A stretch of DNA of 64,000 nucleotides from Lineus longissimus (lineage: Eukaryota > Nemertea > Pilidiophora > Heteronemertea > Lineidae): assembly GCF_910592395.1 (NCBI RefSeq), contig NC_088319.1, forward strand, positions 7,998,001-8,062,000, written 5' to 3'. Position numbers and translations under genes: made by a program. This document shows positions 46,101 to 56,901 of the stretch, piece by piece. Position 1 is the stretch's first letter. Every line of letters starts with the position of its first letter. The notes under the pieces were generated by a model, which was not told where the DNA came from, made no database searches, and saw only the letters and a list, made by a program, of their open reading frames with translations.

Positions 46101-49004
46101 AGTCTATTACAATCCACTATAAACTATAGACTATCCACTATAGACTCGCAAGCCAGTCGGTGACCTCACTCCGTCCGGCAATCTGGGTTCCCCACGAGAC
46201 TGGCAAAGTGAGCATTCACCTCGGCTTGAATCACAGCAACCACAACTCTGGTATAGTGCCGGCTATGCCGTTGAGAAAATCAAATACCGCTCCTTGAATA
46301 GCCAGCCTTTTCATTGGCTCAAAAAAAGTGTTGTGGTTGTCGTGATTTGAGCTGTGGTGAATTCTGCTCGCTTTGCCGAACGGCAGACGGAGCAAAGACC
46401 CAGACTGGGCATCCGGAACTAAGGCCAACACTTGGCACTAACGATCGAGCTTGTGCCCTGAATAGACCCGCAAGCTTCCAGCGGGATTACCGGCTGTTCT
46501 CTTAAAATCACAACACCCACGCGGTTTAATGATAAAATGTGTACATGTACCATTTGTTGCCTCAACCACATTTCAAGTGAATATACTGTAAACTGCTCCC
46601 TTTGCTCAATAAGTCATATTCTGTACATTGCTTGTCTCAATTGACACTTATATGGTTCTTTTGAGATATTTCTCGAGGTTTTTCTCCGATTGCGAGGGGA
46701 GGAGGAATGCTCATCTCAAGCTAGTGCAATTACAGGGAATTCCGCAGCTGCGTCCCAAGTTTTTTCCTATATCAGCCAATAAAAGCGAGTTTTACAAAAT
46801 GCTTTTGTTTTCCATAGTAACTGAGTTCCAAGGAAAATATGTAAGAACTGTTTTGATTGGGCATAGTAGATTTGTCCGCCTCATCCCACGAATAACCTTC
46901 GGGTTACTCCAGGCATGCCAGGGTCAGCAACGTGCGCGAGGGAAGGAGGATAGGACTGACTCTGGATTTTCGATGATGCCAACCGGGTTGCTAGTCTAGA
47001 TATGACTCAGCAGAGCTAGAGCCAAGTATGTGTTCCATTCATAAAAATAGCACCAATTTCTTTAATTCCTTTTCAAGGTGATCCCCGTGATATCTTCAGT
47101 GGAAGGTTCCTGTTCTACCTCGTTGTCGAAAACGAAATTGTGAATGATCAGCTGAAAACATTCTTTGAAGCTTTGGTTGTCGTCTTCGCATCATTTTATG
47201 TCCTGTATATTCAGTACCCTGGAGGAGCTGAAATTACACTGGAATTCATTCAGAGGTGAGCTGGTGTGACTTTGTTCATTGAGGATGTTTTCCTTCTATG
47301 GTAATTTGATAAAATAATATTGAGAACTTCTTTCACATTTGTATGGTCTTGATACGAAGTATGCACGCCAAATATTGGACAATTGTGGTATAAAGCATGA
47401 AAACAAGAGGCCCAAGGGCCTGGTGCTCAGCTGAGTTAATATCATTAATATCTTCCCGGTGTTTAGTTCATTATGCATGAAAATGGCATGCTCCATGGTA
47501 TTTGATATCCTTTTGCGTTCACTACGGTACCAATGTTTTTGGTTGACATAATTATGCCACTGTTCATTCCTCAATCCTGACCATAATTCGGGTGAAATCA
47601 TCGTATGAAAATATTTACCGAAACATGAAGTTTATGCCATGAATGAGCATACTCATTGTCATAGCCTCGTTAATTACAAGTACGAAGTATTTTCCCGCGA
47701 ATATTCAAAACTGCTTGGCTCCTTGCCAGTTAAATAACATGTAACTATACACAAAATAGAAAACTTTGATGGAAATTGTAAATCATTTTTTTATCTATCA
47801 GGGGAAACACGCTGATGATGATAAAATAAATCATTCATGAGAAATCGTTTTGTTGCTGAAGCTTGCATGACGAAGTTGATGCTAAACCTTTTCTTGTGCT
47901 CTACTGCGCCACCGTAGTTTTCTATTTAGACCAGCGATGACGTCATTTCTGGTGATTCTCAACGCTGTCCAATGAGCGCTTTTTAAAATGTGCCATTTGG
48001 TATTGTACAGTATGCAATGTATTTTTTCAGCGCTGCCAGTTGCCGAACAGAATGCCGTAGCTCCCTCAATTTCCAATCAATTTTTATGGGAGTGACATTA
48101 TTGTATTGCTTAGAATGTCTACTTTTTACTCATGAAAGAATCGTAGAACTAAAACTTAATAGGCGAACAGAATCATGCCGATTCACTGCACATACTGTGG
48201 GAATTCTCCACTTCAAAATACATCGGCGATGTCATCGCGAACAGAGCATGCACTTCCGATATCGTTTTCACAGAAATGTGACCAAATTTTCAAGAACTAA
48301 TTTCTGAAAGTAGTCCCTAAAGAGCTAATGACTACCACTGAAACGAACTGGTGATAATATCGCCTACCAGACTACTTTTTAAGCAGAAAATTGGGTACCT
48401 GAGTGTCATTGAGCTCCAAGATTATTGCACATGGCGTAAACAACATGCCCCCATTTTGTCTCCGCTTCGGTATTTCGTACGCCGCTTATAATGCACCTTC
48501 TCAATTAAAACCAACATAATAAGGCCTTACATCGTTGATTGAATAAGAACACCACACAAAACACAATAAAGTGGGGGTACAATCGATTACGAAGCCGAAG
48601 TGAACAGTGATTATTCCTGGAGCTACTGCTTTTGTTGTGTAGCTGCCATGTTTTGAGACCTGGCAAATAGGAGACTTCATTGATGGCTGACGTCATCGGG
48701 CGGGAATTTGAATCGGCAGAAATAATTAAAAGGCAGGTAGCGCCCTCTCCTGTTAAAATTTTGAACTTTTTCTCAATAAAATAGATTTTCAAGAATTTTA
48801 TCTTAATATTAGAGCATATTTCGACTAATTCTGCTGCTCCTAGGCCGATATAGGCCAGTTTCCTTCATGCACTCTCGCTCGCAGGAAATAGGTCGAATGG
48901 CGACAAATTTTGTTTTGAAAGTAGAGTTTGACCAGAAGTATCCAGAAATGCAAAATTGAAGTCTCTAGGTCTTACTGTTACAAAATGTGCACCATGGGTT
49001 TAAC

Positions 49005-49038
<34 letters not shown>

Positions 49039-49421
49039 ATGGATGGACAGACTGACGCCACTGAACAACTTATTTGACAAGCTCGGCTGAGCTGAGCTAA
49101 AAACAACTTGATATTCCTGCTGTTCCTTTGTCATTTTATTACCCAGTAAGTTGGGTGTTTTCTACTCGGCTCTACTCTTAATGATGCTGAAAGGATATTC
49201 CCTGATTCATATGCAGGGGACGAACAACCAGTGGATGTTGTGACCTTTTAAGCTGACGACAACAGTCTGTTGATTTTTTCAGGGAACTTGTCGGAATCAA
49301 TCCTGATAATACGAACACAAAACGGAAGAAGCATGCCAAGAAGTCGCCAATTCATCCAAGGATTGTCAGTTTGTTTAATGGAATTCGGGACTTTGAGTCC
49401 GATTGGGGATGCCCAATGTAG
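43193..49421 (+). CDS. SAMD3-like SAM-domain gene (6 exons), with in-frame TAG
   Basis: Exons: 43193-43479 (ATG 43203), 44043-44869, 45520-45666, 45755-45811, 47078-47255, 49283-49421, with GT-AG borders. Exon 1 encodes a SAM-like domain (LKSFLAKVFPSFGEDEIG...DLKFLKPLQKRRLL). Exon 2 has the conserved W-x-KFP...MRPTPSERRDLIGLI and LGNGYQSLFTKLENKI block. Later exons give YFEEDEGVLFRF, then FLFYLVVENEIV, LYIQYPGGAEITLEFIQR, ELVGINPD and FNGIRDFESDWG, the order seen in SAMD3-like proteins expanded in fish and invertebrates. A TAG at 44603-44605 splits exon 2 in an otherwise continuous frame, and the frame of exon 45520-45666 does not match the next (one base short). The function of the family is unknown. 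It lies inside the giant element, so it is probably cargo. Confidence 0.7.
46145..46440. repeat. Inverted-repeat element in a SAM-gene intron
   Basis: Arms around 46201-46250 (ACTGGCAAAGTGAGCATTCA ... AACCACAACTC) and 46326-46382 (GTGTTGTGGTTGTCGTG ... CTCGCTTTGCCG) are inverted copies. A partial relative lies at 51356-51470. MITE-like. Confidence 0.65.
47403..49105 (+). repeat. Hairpin-ended repeat, 1.7-kb copy, in a SAM-gene intron
   Basis: Starts AGAGGCCCAAGGGCCTGGTG CTCAGCTGAG and ends GGCTGAGCTGAGCTAAAAA, the same design as 25290-26446, with a (GGAT)n run at about 49010-49048 near the right end in place of (GAC)n. It lies in intron 47256-49282. The interior shows no coding motif. Confidence 0.6.
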
Positions 49422-49451
49422 ATGCAAGAATTGTGCAAGCAGAAGGACTGT

Positions 49452-49633
49452 CAATACTTGACTTGCCAACCTCAGAAATGCAGCGCCTCTCGCGGACAAA
49501 GATAAAACAACTCGACATTTTTTCACCGGTTTCGCTGCTGCGCGTGCGTCAGAACCGCTGAAAAATAGGTCGAGTTGTTCTATCTTTGTCCGCGAGAGGT
49601 GCTTCATTTCTGAGTTTGTCAAGTCAAGTATTG
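49452..49633. repeat. Long hairpin (arms about 80 nt) just after the SAM-gene stop
   Basis: Left arm CAATACTTGACTTGCC... through CTCTCGCGGACAAAGAT and AACAACTCGAC is mirrored by GTCGAGTTGTTC, ATCTTTGTCCGCGAGAG and CAAGTCAAGTATTG, around a GC-rich loop (about 49530-49550). It starts 30 bp after the stop codon at 49421, so it would lie in the 3' UTR. MITE or regulatory structure. Confidence 0.8.
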
Positions 49634-49679
49634 GCCGTTCCCAATGTAGGCGTCTCAACAGTTTCAAGTGTTAAATTGA

Positions 49680-51350
49680 AATGATTTAGATTTCCCACTC
49701 AGTTGTAATCAAGATCTAAGTTCTTATTTCGGACTTCCAGTATACATGTTGGAATCCTGGTTGGCCTTCCAAATGTTGATGTTTATGGCATCTGTACAAG
49801 TTCAAGTGTATGAATCGGGGTATGAATATCATCAGGGAAACTTGTAATTTTAAGATAAGTTCTTATTTTGGACTTTCGGTATAGGAATCCTTGACGTTTA
49901 TGACATATGTACAGGTTCAAGTGTTGTATGAACATCATTACAGAGTAGGGAAATTTGGGTATCTCACCCGGTTGTAATCAAGATCTAAGTTCTTATTTTG
50001 GACTTCCAGTATTGGAGTCCTAAATTACCTTCCAAATGTTGACGTTTATAGCATATGTACAAGTTGAAGTGCCACAGTGGGTTTTAACAGCAGAAAAGTC
50101 AGAAAAAAAGATAATACAATGAGACCTATGCATCATTGTAGCCTGTACAATAAGGAACAACTTGGTGAAAAAAATCTGATTTGAAAATTTTGTTTTACTT
50201 GAGTTTTTTTATATCATGTACATTTCCCTGTATTTCAATGTACTACTAATACAGGGCTTCATGTAGTTTTTTCAGTCTCAGTTTTTGACCCTACAACAAT
50301 GTTGAAAGCTAATTTCACTAAGTTATCCATGAGCCTGGGACTGAAACAATTACCGGTGTATGGGGTCAATATTTGTAAAATTTATAATAAGGTATTTTAC
50401 TCCTTTAGGTTGGACATTAATCGGAAACACTGAAATATGACAAATTTGAGCAAATCAAAATACCAATAACGCCATGTTGTATTTTAATCTGCTGTGTTTA
50501 TAGAGTAGTTCCATGCAGTCCCTGGCTTCATGGAAAATAAATATGAATTCAACATTGGTTTAGTGTCAAAAACTAAGTTCGAAAAACCAATTGGAGCCCC
50601 ACATTAGTAGTACATTGAAGTACAGAGAAATGTACACGATACAAAAAACACAAAGCAAAATTTTCTAATCAGAATTTTTCACCAAGTTGTTCCTTATTGT
50701 ACAGGCTACAATGGTGCACAAGTCTCATTGTATTATCTTTTTTGTGACCTTTCTGCTGCAAAAACCCTCTGTTGTGTTGTATGAATATTATTATCGAAGT
50801 TCAGATGTCTCACTCAGTTGTAATTACGATTTAAGTTCCCTACCTCCAGTGTAGGAAATCTGAAATTGTAAAATAATGTTTGATTGGGCCTTCCCAATGT
50901 TGACGTTTATGCCCAGAAAGGCATTTTCAAGTTCAAGTGTTGTACTAGTATATCATAAGGGAAATTTATATTTTTTACTCAGTTGTGATTTTAAGATTTA
51001 AGTTCTTATTTGGGACTTTCCAGTGTGGGAATCCTGAAATTGTAAAATAATCTTTGATTGGGCCTTCCCAATGTTGACGTTTATGCCCAGAAAGGCATTT
51101 CCAAGTTCAATTGTTGTACTAGTATATCATAAGGGAAATTTAGATTTTTTTACTCAGTTGTAATTTTAAGATTTAGGTTCTTATTTGGGACTTCCAGTGT
51201 GGGAATCCTGAAATTGGAAAATAATCTTTGATTATTGTTGATTTGGCCTCCACAATGTTGACGTTTATGCCGGGCATTTATGGCATTTACAAGTTCAAGT
51301 GTTGTATTAGTATATCATTATAGGGAAATATAGATTTCTCACTCAGTTGT
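49680..51350 (+). repeat. Degenerate tandem repeats, unit about 140-190 bp
   Basis: At least six units share CACTCAGTTGTAAT, AAGATCTAAGTTCTTATTT and GGACTTCCAGT..GGAATCC, then AATGTTGACGTTTATG and AAGTTCAAGTGT (near 49690, 49850, 49970, 50815, 50985, 51155, 51335). The array is split by the foldback element at 50093-50758. Confidence 0.85.
50093..50758. mobile_element. Foldback element with arms of about 170 bp
   Basis: The left arm (CAGCAGAAAAGTCAG ... GATAATACAATGAGAC ... TGTACAATAAGGAACAAC ... TACATTTCCCTGTA) is mirrored at the right (TACAGAGAAATGTACA ... GTTGTTCCTTATTGTACA ... GTCTCATTGTATTATC ... TTTCTGCTG). It is inserted in a tandem-repeat unit. No coding. Confidence 0.85.
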
Positions 51351-52149
51351 AATTTAGTCTCGCTAGCCAGTTTGAGTTGGTATCTTTGCTCTGTGCACCA
51401 ATCGATGCACCCCACACGACTGGCAAAGCGTGCAGCGTTCACCATGGCTCGAATGACGATAAAGTTTCTATATCCATGGTGTTTGCGGATCCTTAAAAGT
51501 TCTTAAAAAGTCAGGTATTGGACCCCCAGTCATTTAGGGCCTGAGAAGTCCATAAAATTACCAATATCTGTCTAGAATGGTCATAAAGGTCATGAATCAT
51601 ATAGTTCTTGCTCTTCTCAAAGAAAAATGATACAATAGAAAAGCTTTTGTGTTGTTTTAATCAAAACTTCAAACCTCCTTTCTTGTAAAAGTCAGCCACT
51701 ATGTAAACAGTGCTATTGAAAGCACATAAACAGTGCATTGCCCGTGTTGACAGAGTGCTTGGATGTAAATTTGACAGCTAGCAAAACGTATTTAATAGCT
51801 GGTGATATTTGGTTTTTTCAGTTTTAATTCTGAGAGGATGTTTTTGTTATAGTTCCTCATGTTTGTGGGGGAACTATGTAGATGACGAGTGTTTGGACCA
51901 GGAAGATGTTGGGAATATACTAACTATTGGCTTAAACGGAATAGACAAAATGGTTACATGTCGGCGTAGGTCATAAATTTAGGGTAAAAAGTGGTCATGA
52001 AAGGTCATAAATTGGTTCCTCTGTCAACTGCATACCATGTGAATATGTTGATAATTTGTTGAATAAATGTCTAAAATGAAGAATTATTTTTCATATTTGT
52101 CTTTTCTAAGTACATCTATGTACTATTCCGTTTTATCTTCATTTGCCTG

Positions 52150-52463
52150 CAGGAGAGTGTTGAGAACTATTCTGTTTTTTTACAGAATTTGTGATAACTG
52201 TAAATTGATTATAATATGAATGAAATCTGCAAATCTACAGAAATTTGCCTGTAGCAGAGTCTCTGGCACCTTTCTGTATCTTTACAGATATCTGTAAATT
52301 TAAAAGTGGTGTTCCTATAACCAATTTACAGATATCTGTAAAATATAATTACAGATGATATAACTTTAGTAATTTACAGACTAGTTGTAAAAATACAGAA
52401 TCGTTCAAGAGACTCTGCTGCAGGCACTTTTCTGTAAAATTACAGGAGGTTTTTCTAACAGTG
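52150..52463 (+). repeat. Right terminus of the giant element with TCTGTA/TACAGA array
   Basis: Dense TTTACAGA/TCTGTAAA motifs on both strands, an inner inverted pair (TGCCTGTAGCAGAGTCTC at 52246 against GAGACTCTGCTGCAGGCA at 52409), and the end ...CTAACAGTG at 52463. Confidence 0.7.
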
Positions 52464-52560
52464 TATATATACGGAGAAAATGTTACAGAGCTTAAACGGG
52501 TCCGGATGTTATATTGGACAATTATTTCTGGGTGCCCTGGCGTATGAAGATGACGTTGTC
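52464..52560 (+). mobile_element. LINE fragment 3 (RT active site)
   Basis: Starts with the TA duplication and continues the frame of 10109: IYTEKMLQSLNGSGCYIGQ, then GALAYEDDVVL, the Y-x-DD active-site box (AYADD in most relatives). It is broken at about 52560 by the 840-bp element. Confidence 0.85.
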
Positions 52561-53400
52561 TTGACGCAAGGGCCCAAAGCGCCGCGTAGCGGCAAAAAGC
52601 GAAGTTGGCGAAACATTTATAACGGGTCACCGTCACTTATTATTGGACTTATAGCGCATTTACGGGGTTGCAACTATTTTGTTTTATAGTGTCACCAGGA
52701 AAGAAAAGCATGCGACCTGACGCCGATCTATTTGTATAAAGTGATAATTGGAAGGTATATAGTAGGAAATATCAATAAAATAATCATTCCATGTCGTCTT
52801 TTGAGGGCATATTTTATTGTAAAAAATATATGTGTACGTCACCGGAGTCTCTGCAATGATAATTTTATCACAGCAGTCTCGCGCAAGTAGAAGTTTTTTA
52901 CCTATTAGTTCTTCACTTATTGGTCTCAATGTCTGGCGCAAAGCCAGACGTTTTCCATTACGATTTCACTACGATGTTTGACAAGAAGGAACAGTGCGCG
53001 AGATATGCTAATGAGCAGACTTCCCTCACTTGAGTTTCGGAAGAATGTTCCATATCGCGCTAAGCATACCACTGCTGACCATGACAGGCATGCATTGGAC
53101 TGATACAGGTTGGAACTGAACATTGAATATGCTGGTGGTGACGCTTTCTGATGAGAAGTTGGTTGTGACTGATGCAGTATCCTTGGACTTGTCCACAGCA
53201 TCGTTCAATCATTGCTCTCTGAGCTGGCTTGATTCTGTACTTACCCAAATACTGAGACCAAATGCCTGTTGACTGTGCTTTAAGACAGACTGGTGCCATG
53301 CCTAGTCTCTCTTAAAGCACAGTCAACAGACACCAACCCCCTCAGACTCAGAAACCACAAACGCCAAACCCTTCCTGCTACCTTAATACTTCTGGATATG
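52561..53400. mobile_element. 840-bp non-coding element B, in the LINE
   Basis: Begins TTGACGCAAGGGCCCAAAGC and ends CTTAATACTTCTGGATA. It interrupts the LINE between DDVVL and CPTRHGLSNMLRICDEF. Its left part recurs at 59062-59600 and its right part at 60928-61255 and 61562-61718. It includes the inverted pair TGTTGACTGTGCTTTAAG / CTTAAAGCACAGTCAACA at 53268-53330. Its class is unknown; no TIRs were found at its ends. Confidence 0.7.
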
Positions 53401-53830
53401 TCCGACACGACACGGTCTTAGCAATATGTTGAGGATATGCGACGAATTCTCGGAAGAATACAGACTCCTGTTCAATGTTATAAAAACTCACTTTCTACTC
53501 TTTAGCACAGAAAGACTGGATATATTCATACAGTGGCGCAACAAACGGCTTGAGGCTGAGGATAGGGCGAATCATTAAGGACACATTATTGGTCCTAATG
53601 TTGAACATGTCGTGATTACTGAGGCTATGTCTATGTGCCCTAAAACAAACGCAATAATTAGTACCTTTGGGCATTGTGATATGGAGGTCAAGTATCGGAT
53701 ATTTAAAACCTATGTTATGAGTTTATATGGTCGCGTTTTATGGTCTTCTCCGCCAGATCTCTGAAAAGATTCTCAACTACCTGGAGAAAGTGCATTAGAA
53801 AACTCTTCAACATTCCATATAGCACGCACT
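53401..53830 (+). mobile_element. LINE fragment 4 (RT thumb/C-terminus)
   Basis: Reads CPTRHGLSNMLRICDEFSEEY, then KTHFLLF and, with frame breaks, GHIIGPNVEHV, FKTYVMSLYGRVLW and TWRKCIRKLFNIPYSTHSALLPML, the standard C-terminal blocks of this LINE type. A hairpin-family repeat interrupts it at about 53830-54210. Possible LINE remains run on to about 54500. Confidence 0.8.
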
Positions 53831-54210
53831 CAGCCTTGCTGCCAATGTTATGCTGTGACCTCTGTGACCTTTGACCTCTGTGACCTTGAAAAGTCAAAAA
53901 CCTGTATGATATATGATGTATCCTTGCAAGGAGTATCTACAAAAAACATTTCATGAAAATCAGACCAAAATCACGGGTCCTATTGCATGTTTTACGTTTT
54001 TGCATTTCATCCCCTGGTCGCCAAAACCAAGCAAAATGTTAGAACAAAATTTGGTGTGAATTGCCCAAGGCCTCGAGGGTACACGTATACCAAGTTTAAA
54101 GTCCAGACCTCAAGCGGTTACGAAACGTGCCACGTTAACATACGCCATCAGTCGCAACGATGATGACAGACGCCACGTCATTGCATAGGCCCACGAGGTG
54201 AGCCAAAAAT
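53830..54210 (+). repeat. Hairpin-family repeat, 5'-truncated
   Basis: Carries TGACCTCTGTGACCTTGAAAAG, ACGAAACGTGCCACG and the right end CGAGGTGAGCCAAAAATC, as in 9405-9960 and 25290-26446. Confidence 0.7.
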
Positions 54211-55550
54211 CAGCTCACCACAGCTTTCCTTGACCAAACTTGGTGACTTTTCCCTTCAAGCACTGCAATCCACTGTCACACAGTTGAACAGTTCCCCCAG
54301 TTTCAGAAACTCTGCATGAATTGTCCGACATCGTACAGGTGCTACTTCAGTGCTAGATATAATAGGCAACAGGAAATCCAAATTGTTCTACGAACTTTGG
54401 TTATGGGTTGCAAAGCAGATGAATCCATGGAAATTCTTTAAAGCTACATAAGCACTGACAACATACAGAACTGCTTACCACAAAAATATGCAACAATGTG
54501 GAAAAGGAAAACAAGTTTCGAAAATTATTCTCAAATCATCACTATCACTACTTCTCAAAACTGTTGGTGGTAAAATACAAAACATGCTGCTTTTCATAAG
54601 TGCGCAGCAGAAAAGCATTACTATAGTTTACGTGTACACGTATCGAATGTAAACAATGTTTCTCATGTCCATGGATTCGGTTCAGATGGCTTAAAAGGTC
54701 ACCAAAGGTCACCCAAAAGAGATAAACGCGCGAATGAGGCAACTCGACAATTCTGAGCGCCGAGAGAGAACCACACGATTATTCTCACCGTTTTTTAATC
54801 AAATTTCAATTTCTGGGGGGTTCGGGGGGGGAGGGGGGTCCCCCCTAGACAAATGTGTTTTGATTTTTGAGACTTTAGTAACAATATCCAAAAGACGGAT
54901 ATAATCCCGAATAATCAAGCAAAAACCGGGCAGGCGTTTGGGCAGAGACATGTATTCATCCACGACCGGAAGTGTGGCACAGTCACATAGAGCTTATCCA
55001 AATGTCAAGTTGTGGTAAATACATGGCTGGGATGGACCAAAGTGGAATTAATTCTCAATCTGTGGTTGATTCTTAATCTACAGAGTCAGGCCATCACAGA
55101 AATATGCTTTTTGATGATATATTCAAGAAAATGTGGTCTCACTGGTCAGTTTAGAACTTGTATTTTGACAGGGCCATATCAATGCGCCAGTGACGTTTTG
55201 ATGGCTATGGTGTACGGAAATCTTTTTTTCTCAGGCAATCGGTTAAGGAATGTTTTTAAACTTTATTATGCTATTGGCAAAGGGTTCTTCTTGACACATA
55301 TAAAATTTTGTGCAGATTGATTGGTCCAAGGTGTACTTTTTTACCAAAACTTATGCACAACAATGTACACGTAATGTACACAGGTTTTAATAGAGGGCTC
55401 TGGCCTAAAATGGATATAATCCCGAATAATCAAGCAAAAACCGGGCAGGCGTTTAGAGAAATTTTTTTTTTTTTGAGATTTCAATAAACCTTTTGGACGA
55501 ATTCCACATGAGCCGTGGTGGGATCCGAAGACACATTATGGAGGAATATA
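54211..55550. other. LINE tail and unassigned DNA with a 43-bp direct repeat
   Basis: Weak LINE-like remains until about 54500, then a G-rich/C-rich patch at 54819-54846. A 43-bp word starting GGATATAATCCCGAATAATC occurs at 54898-54940 and again at 55413-55455. I recognise no gene. Confidence 0.5.
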
Positions 55551-55557
55551 CAGTACA

Positions 55558-55613
55558 ACCTCTCTATTGCGGACACCCATGGGACTGGGCCAAGGTGTCC
55601 GCAATAGAGAGGT
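55558..55613. repeat. pogo/Tigger-type terminal hairpin
   Basis: Perfect 20-bp arms ACCTCTCTATTGCGGACACC (55558-55577) and their inverse (55594-55613) around 16 nt. The sequence CTCTATTGCGGACACC is characteristic of pogo-group Tc1/mariner ends, preceded here by CAGTACA. Only this end is visible. Confidence 0.7.
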
Positions 55614-56901
55614 GTTCGCAGAAACTTTAAACCTGTTGGCTGATCGGTATTTGCTTGTGATGTTGCGTTGAATGACGTGAGCTACTTTGGAACTCAGAGC
55701 GTGAATAATCTCTCTAGTAAAAGATGCCCCATTAGTTATGAGCAAAGCAAAGTTGGCTCCCTTGATTGAAGACCACTACCATTCCAAGGCTGGAGCTGAC
55801 TGCTGCCTTCGAAGCTGTGAAACCTGATAAACTCCTGCGCAGCGAACTTGAAATCCCAATATCAGAGTCGGTATTTTGGACAGACAGCATGATTGTGCTG
55901 TTTTACATCAAGAACGAGTCAAAGAGATACCAGACCTTTGTAGCCAATAGGGTGGCTAAAATTCATAAGAGTACTGTGTCCACTCAATGGAGGCATGTAC
56001 CCACTGATCAGAATCCCGCTGATGATGTATCCAGGGGTATGACAGCTGAGGAGTTGATTACCAGCGACAGGTGGGTGCAGGGACCAGAGTTCCTCAAGAA
56101 GCCAGAAGCCGACTGGCCAAAACAACCCGACATAATTGAAGAGAGCCAGGCCAAAGGGATGGAAGAGGTCAAAGCTGAGGTGAAGGTCTACCATGCTTCC
56201 AGAGAGAACCCTAACGATCCTATCGGCAGGATGGTAAAACACTATTCCTGCTGGTACAGGCTAAAGAAAGGAGTGGCGTGGATGCGTTTGAAGAAGCTGC
56301 TACGCAAGAGACTCAAGGACAAAGATGATCAGGCAACCCCAGCCTCTCCCCGTGATAGCCTCACGGTGAGTGAATTGCGAGAAACCGAGCGGGAGGTCCT
56401 GAAATTCGTGCAAAGAGAAGCATTTGACGATGTCCAGTCAAAGCGCAGTGTACTGAGGAAGCTGAATCCCATATTGGATGCAAATGGTGGTGAGTGGTCG
56501 CCTCAGAAACTCTAACCTGCCTGATCAGACGAAGTACCAGGTCATACTGCCAAAGAAGCACCACGTGGTGGACCTGATAGTTAGACACTATCACCACTTG
56601 ACTGGCCACTCCGGGTCAGAAAGGGTGCTGACAGAAGTCAGACAGAAGTTTTGGATAGTCAAGGCCAGGATTGCAGTTAGAAGAAACATCACCAAATGCA
56701 TGCGTTGTCGGAAGAGGAATGCTCAACCAATGACCCAGCAGATGGCGGATCTACCGACTGATCGAGTAGCGTCTCCAAGAGCAGCGTTCAGTCATGTGGG
56801 ACTGGACTACTTTGGGCCATACCATGCCAAACGAGGTCGAAGTTTGATAAAACGATACAGCTGCATCTTCACCTGCCTCACTACCAGGGCCATTCACATT
56901 G

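Larger units (their letters stand above)
10110..52463 (+). mobile_element. Giant CACTA/EnSpm-like (CMC) transposon, 42.35 kb, with cargo genes
   Basis: The left end is CACTGTTAAAAAAAACAGT. The right end, read inward on the other strand, is CACTGTTAGAAAAACCTCC, and both continue to a shared TTTTACAGAA at about 25-34 bp in. CACT(A/G) ends are the hallmark of CACTA/EnSpm elements. TA is present on both outer sides (10108-10109 and 52464-52465). Removing the insertion and one TA restores the LINE reading frame exactly (...PILFS, IYTEKM, LQSLNG...). Inside, in one orientation, lie an intact EnSpm-type transposase ORF (11855-14683), a SET-domain gene (21142-38276) and a SAMD3-like gene (43203-49421), plus many younger nested repeats. 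The alternative is a composite of two shorter elements or a rearrangement, but the clean LINE restoration argues for a single insertion event. Confidence 0.75.
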
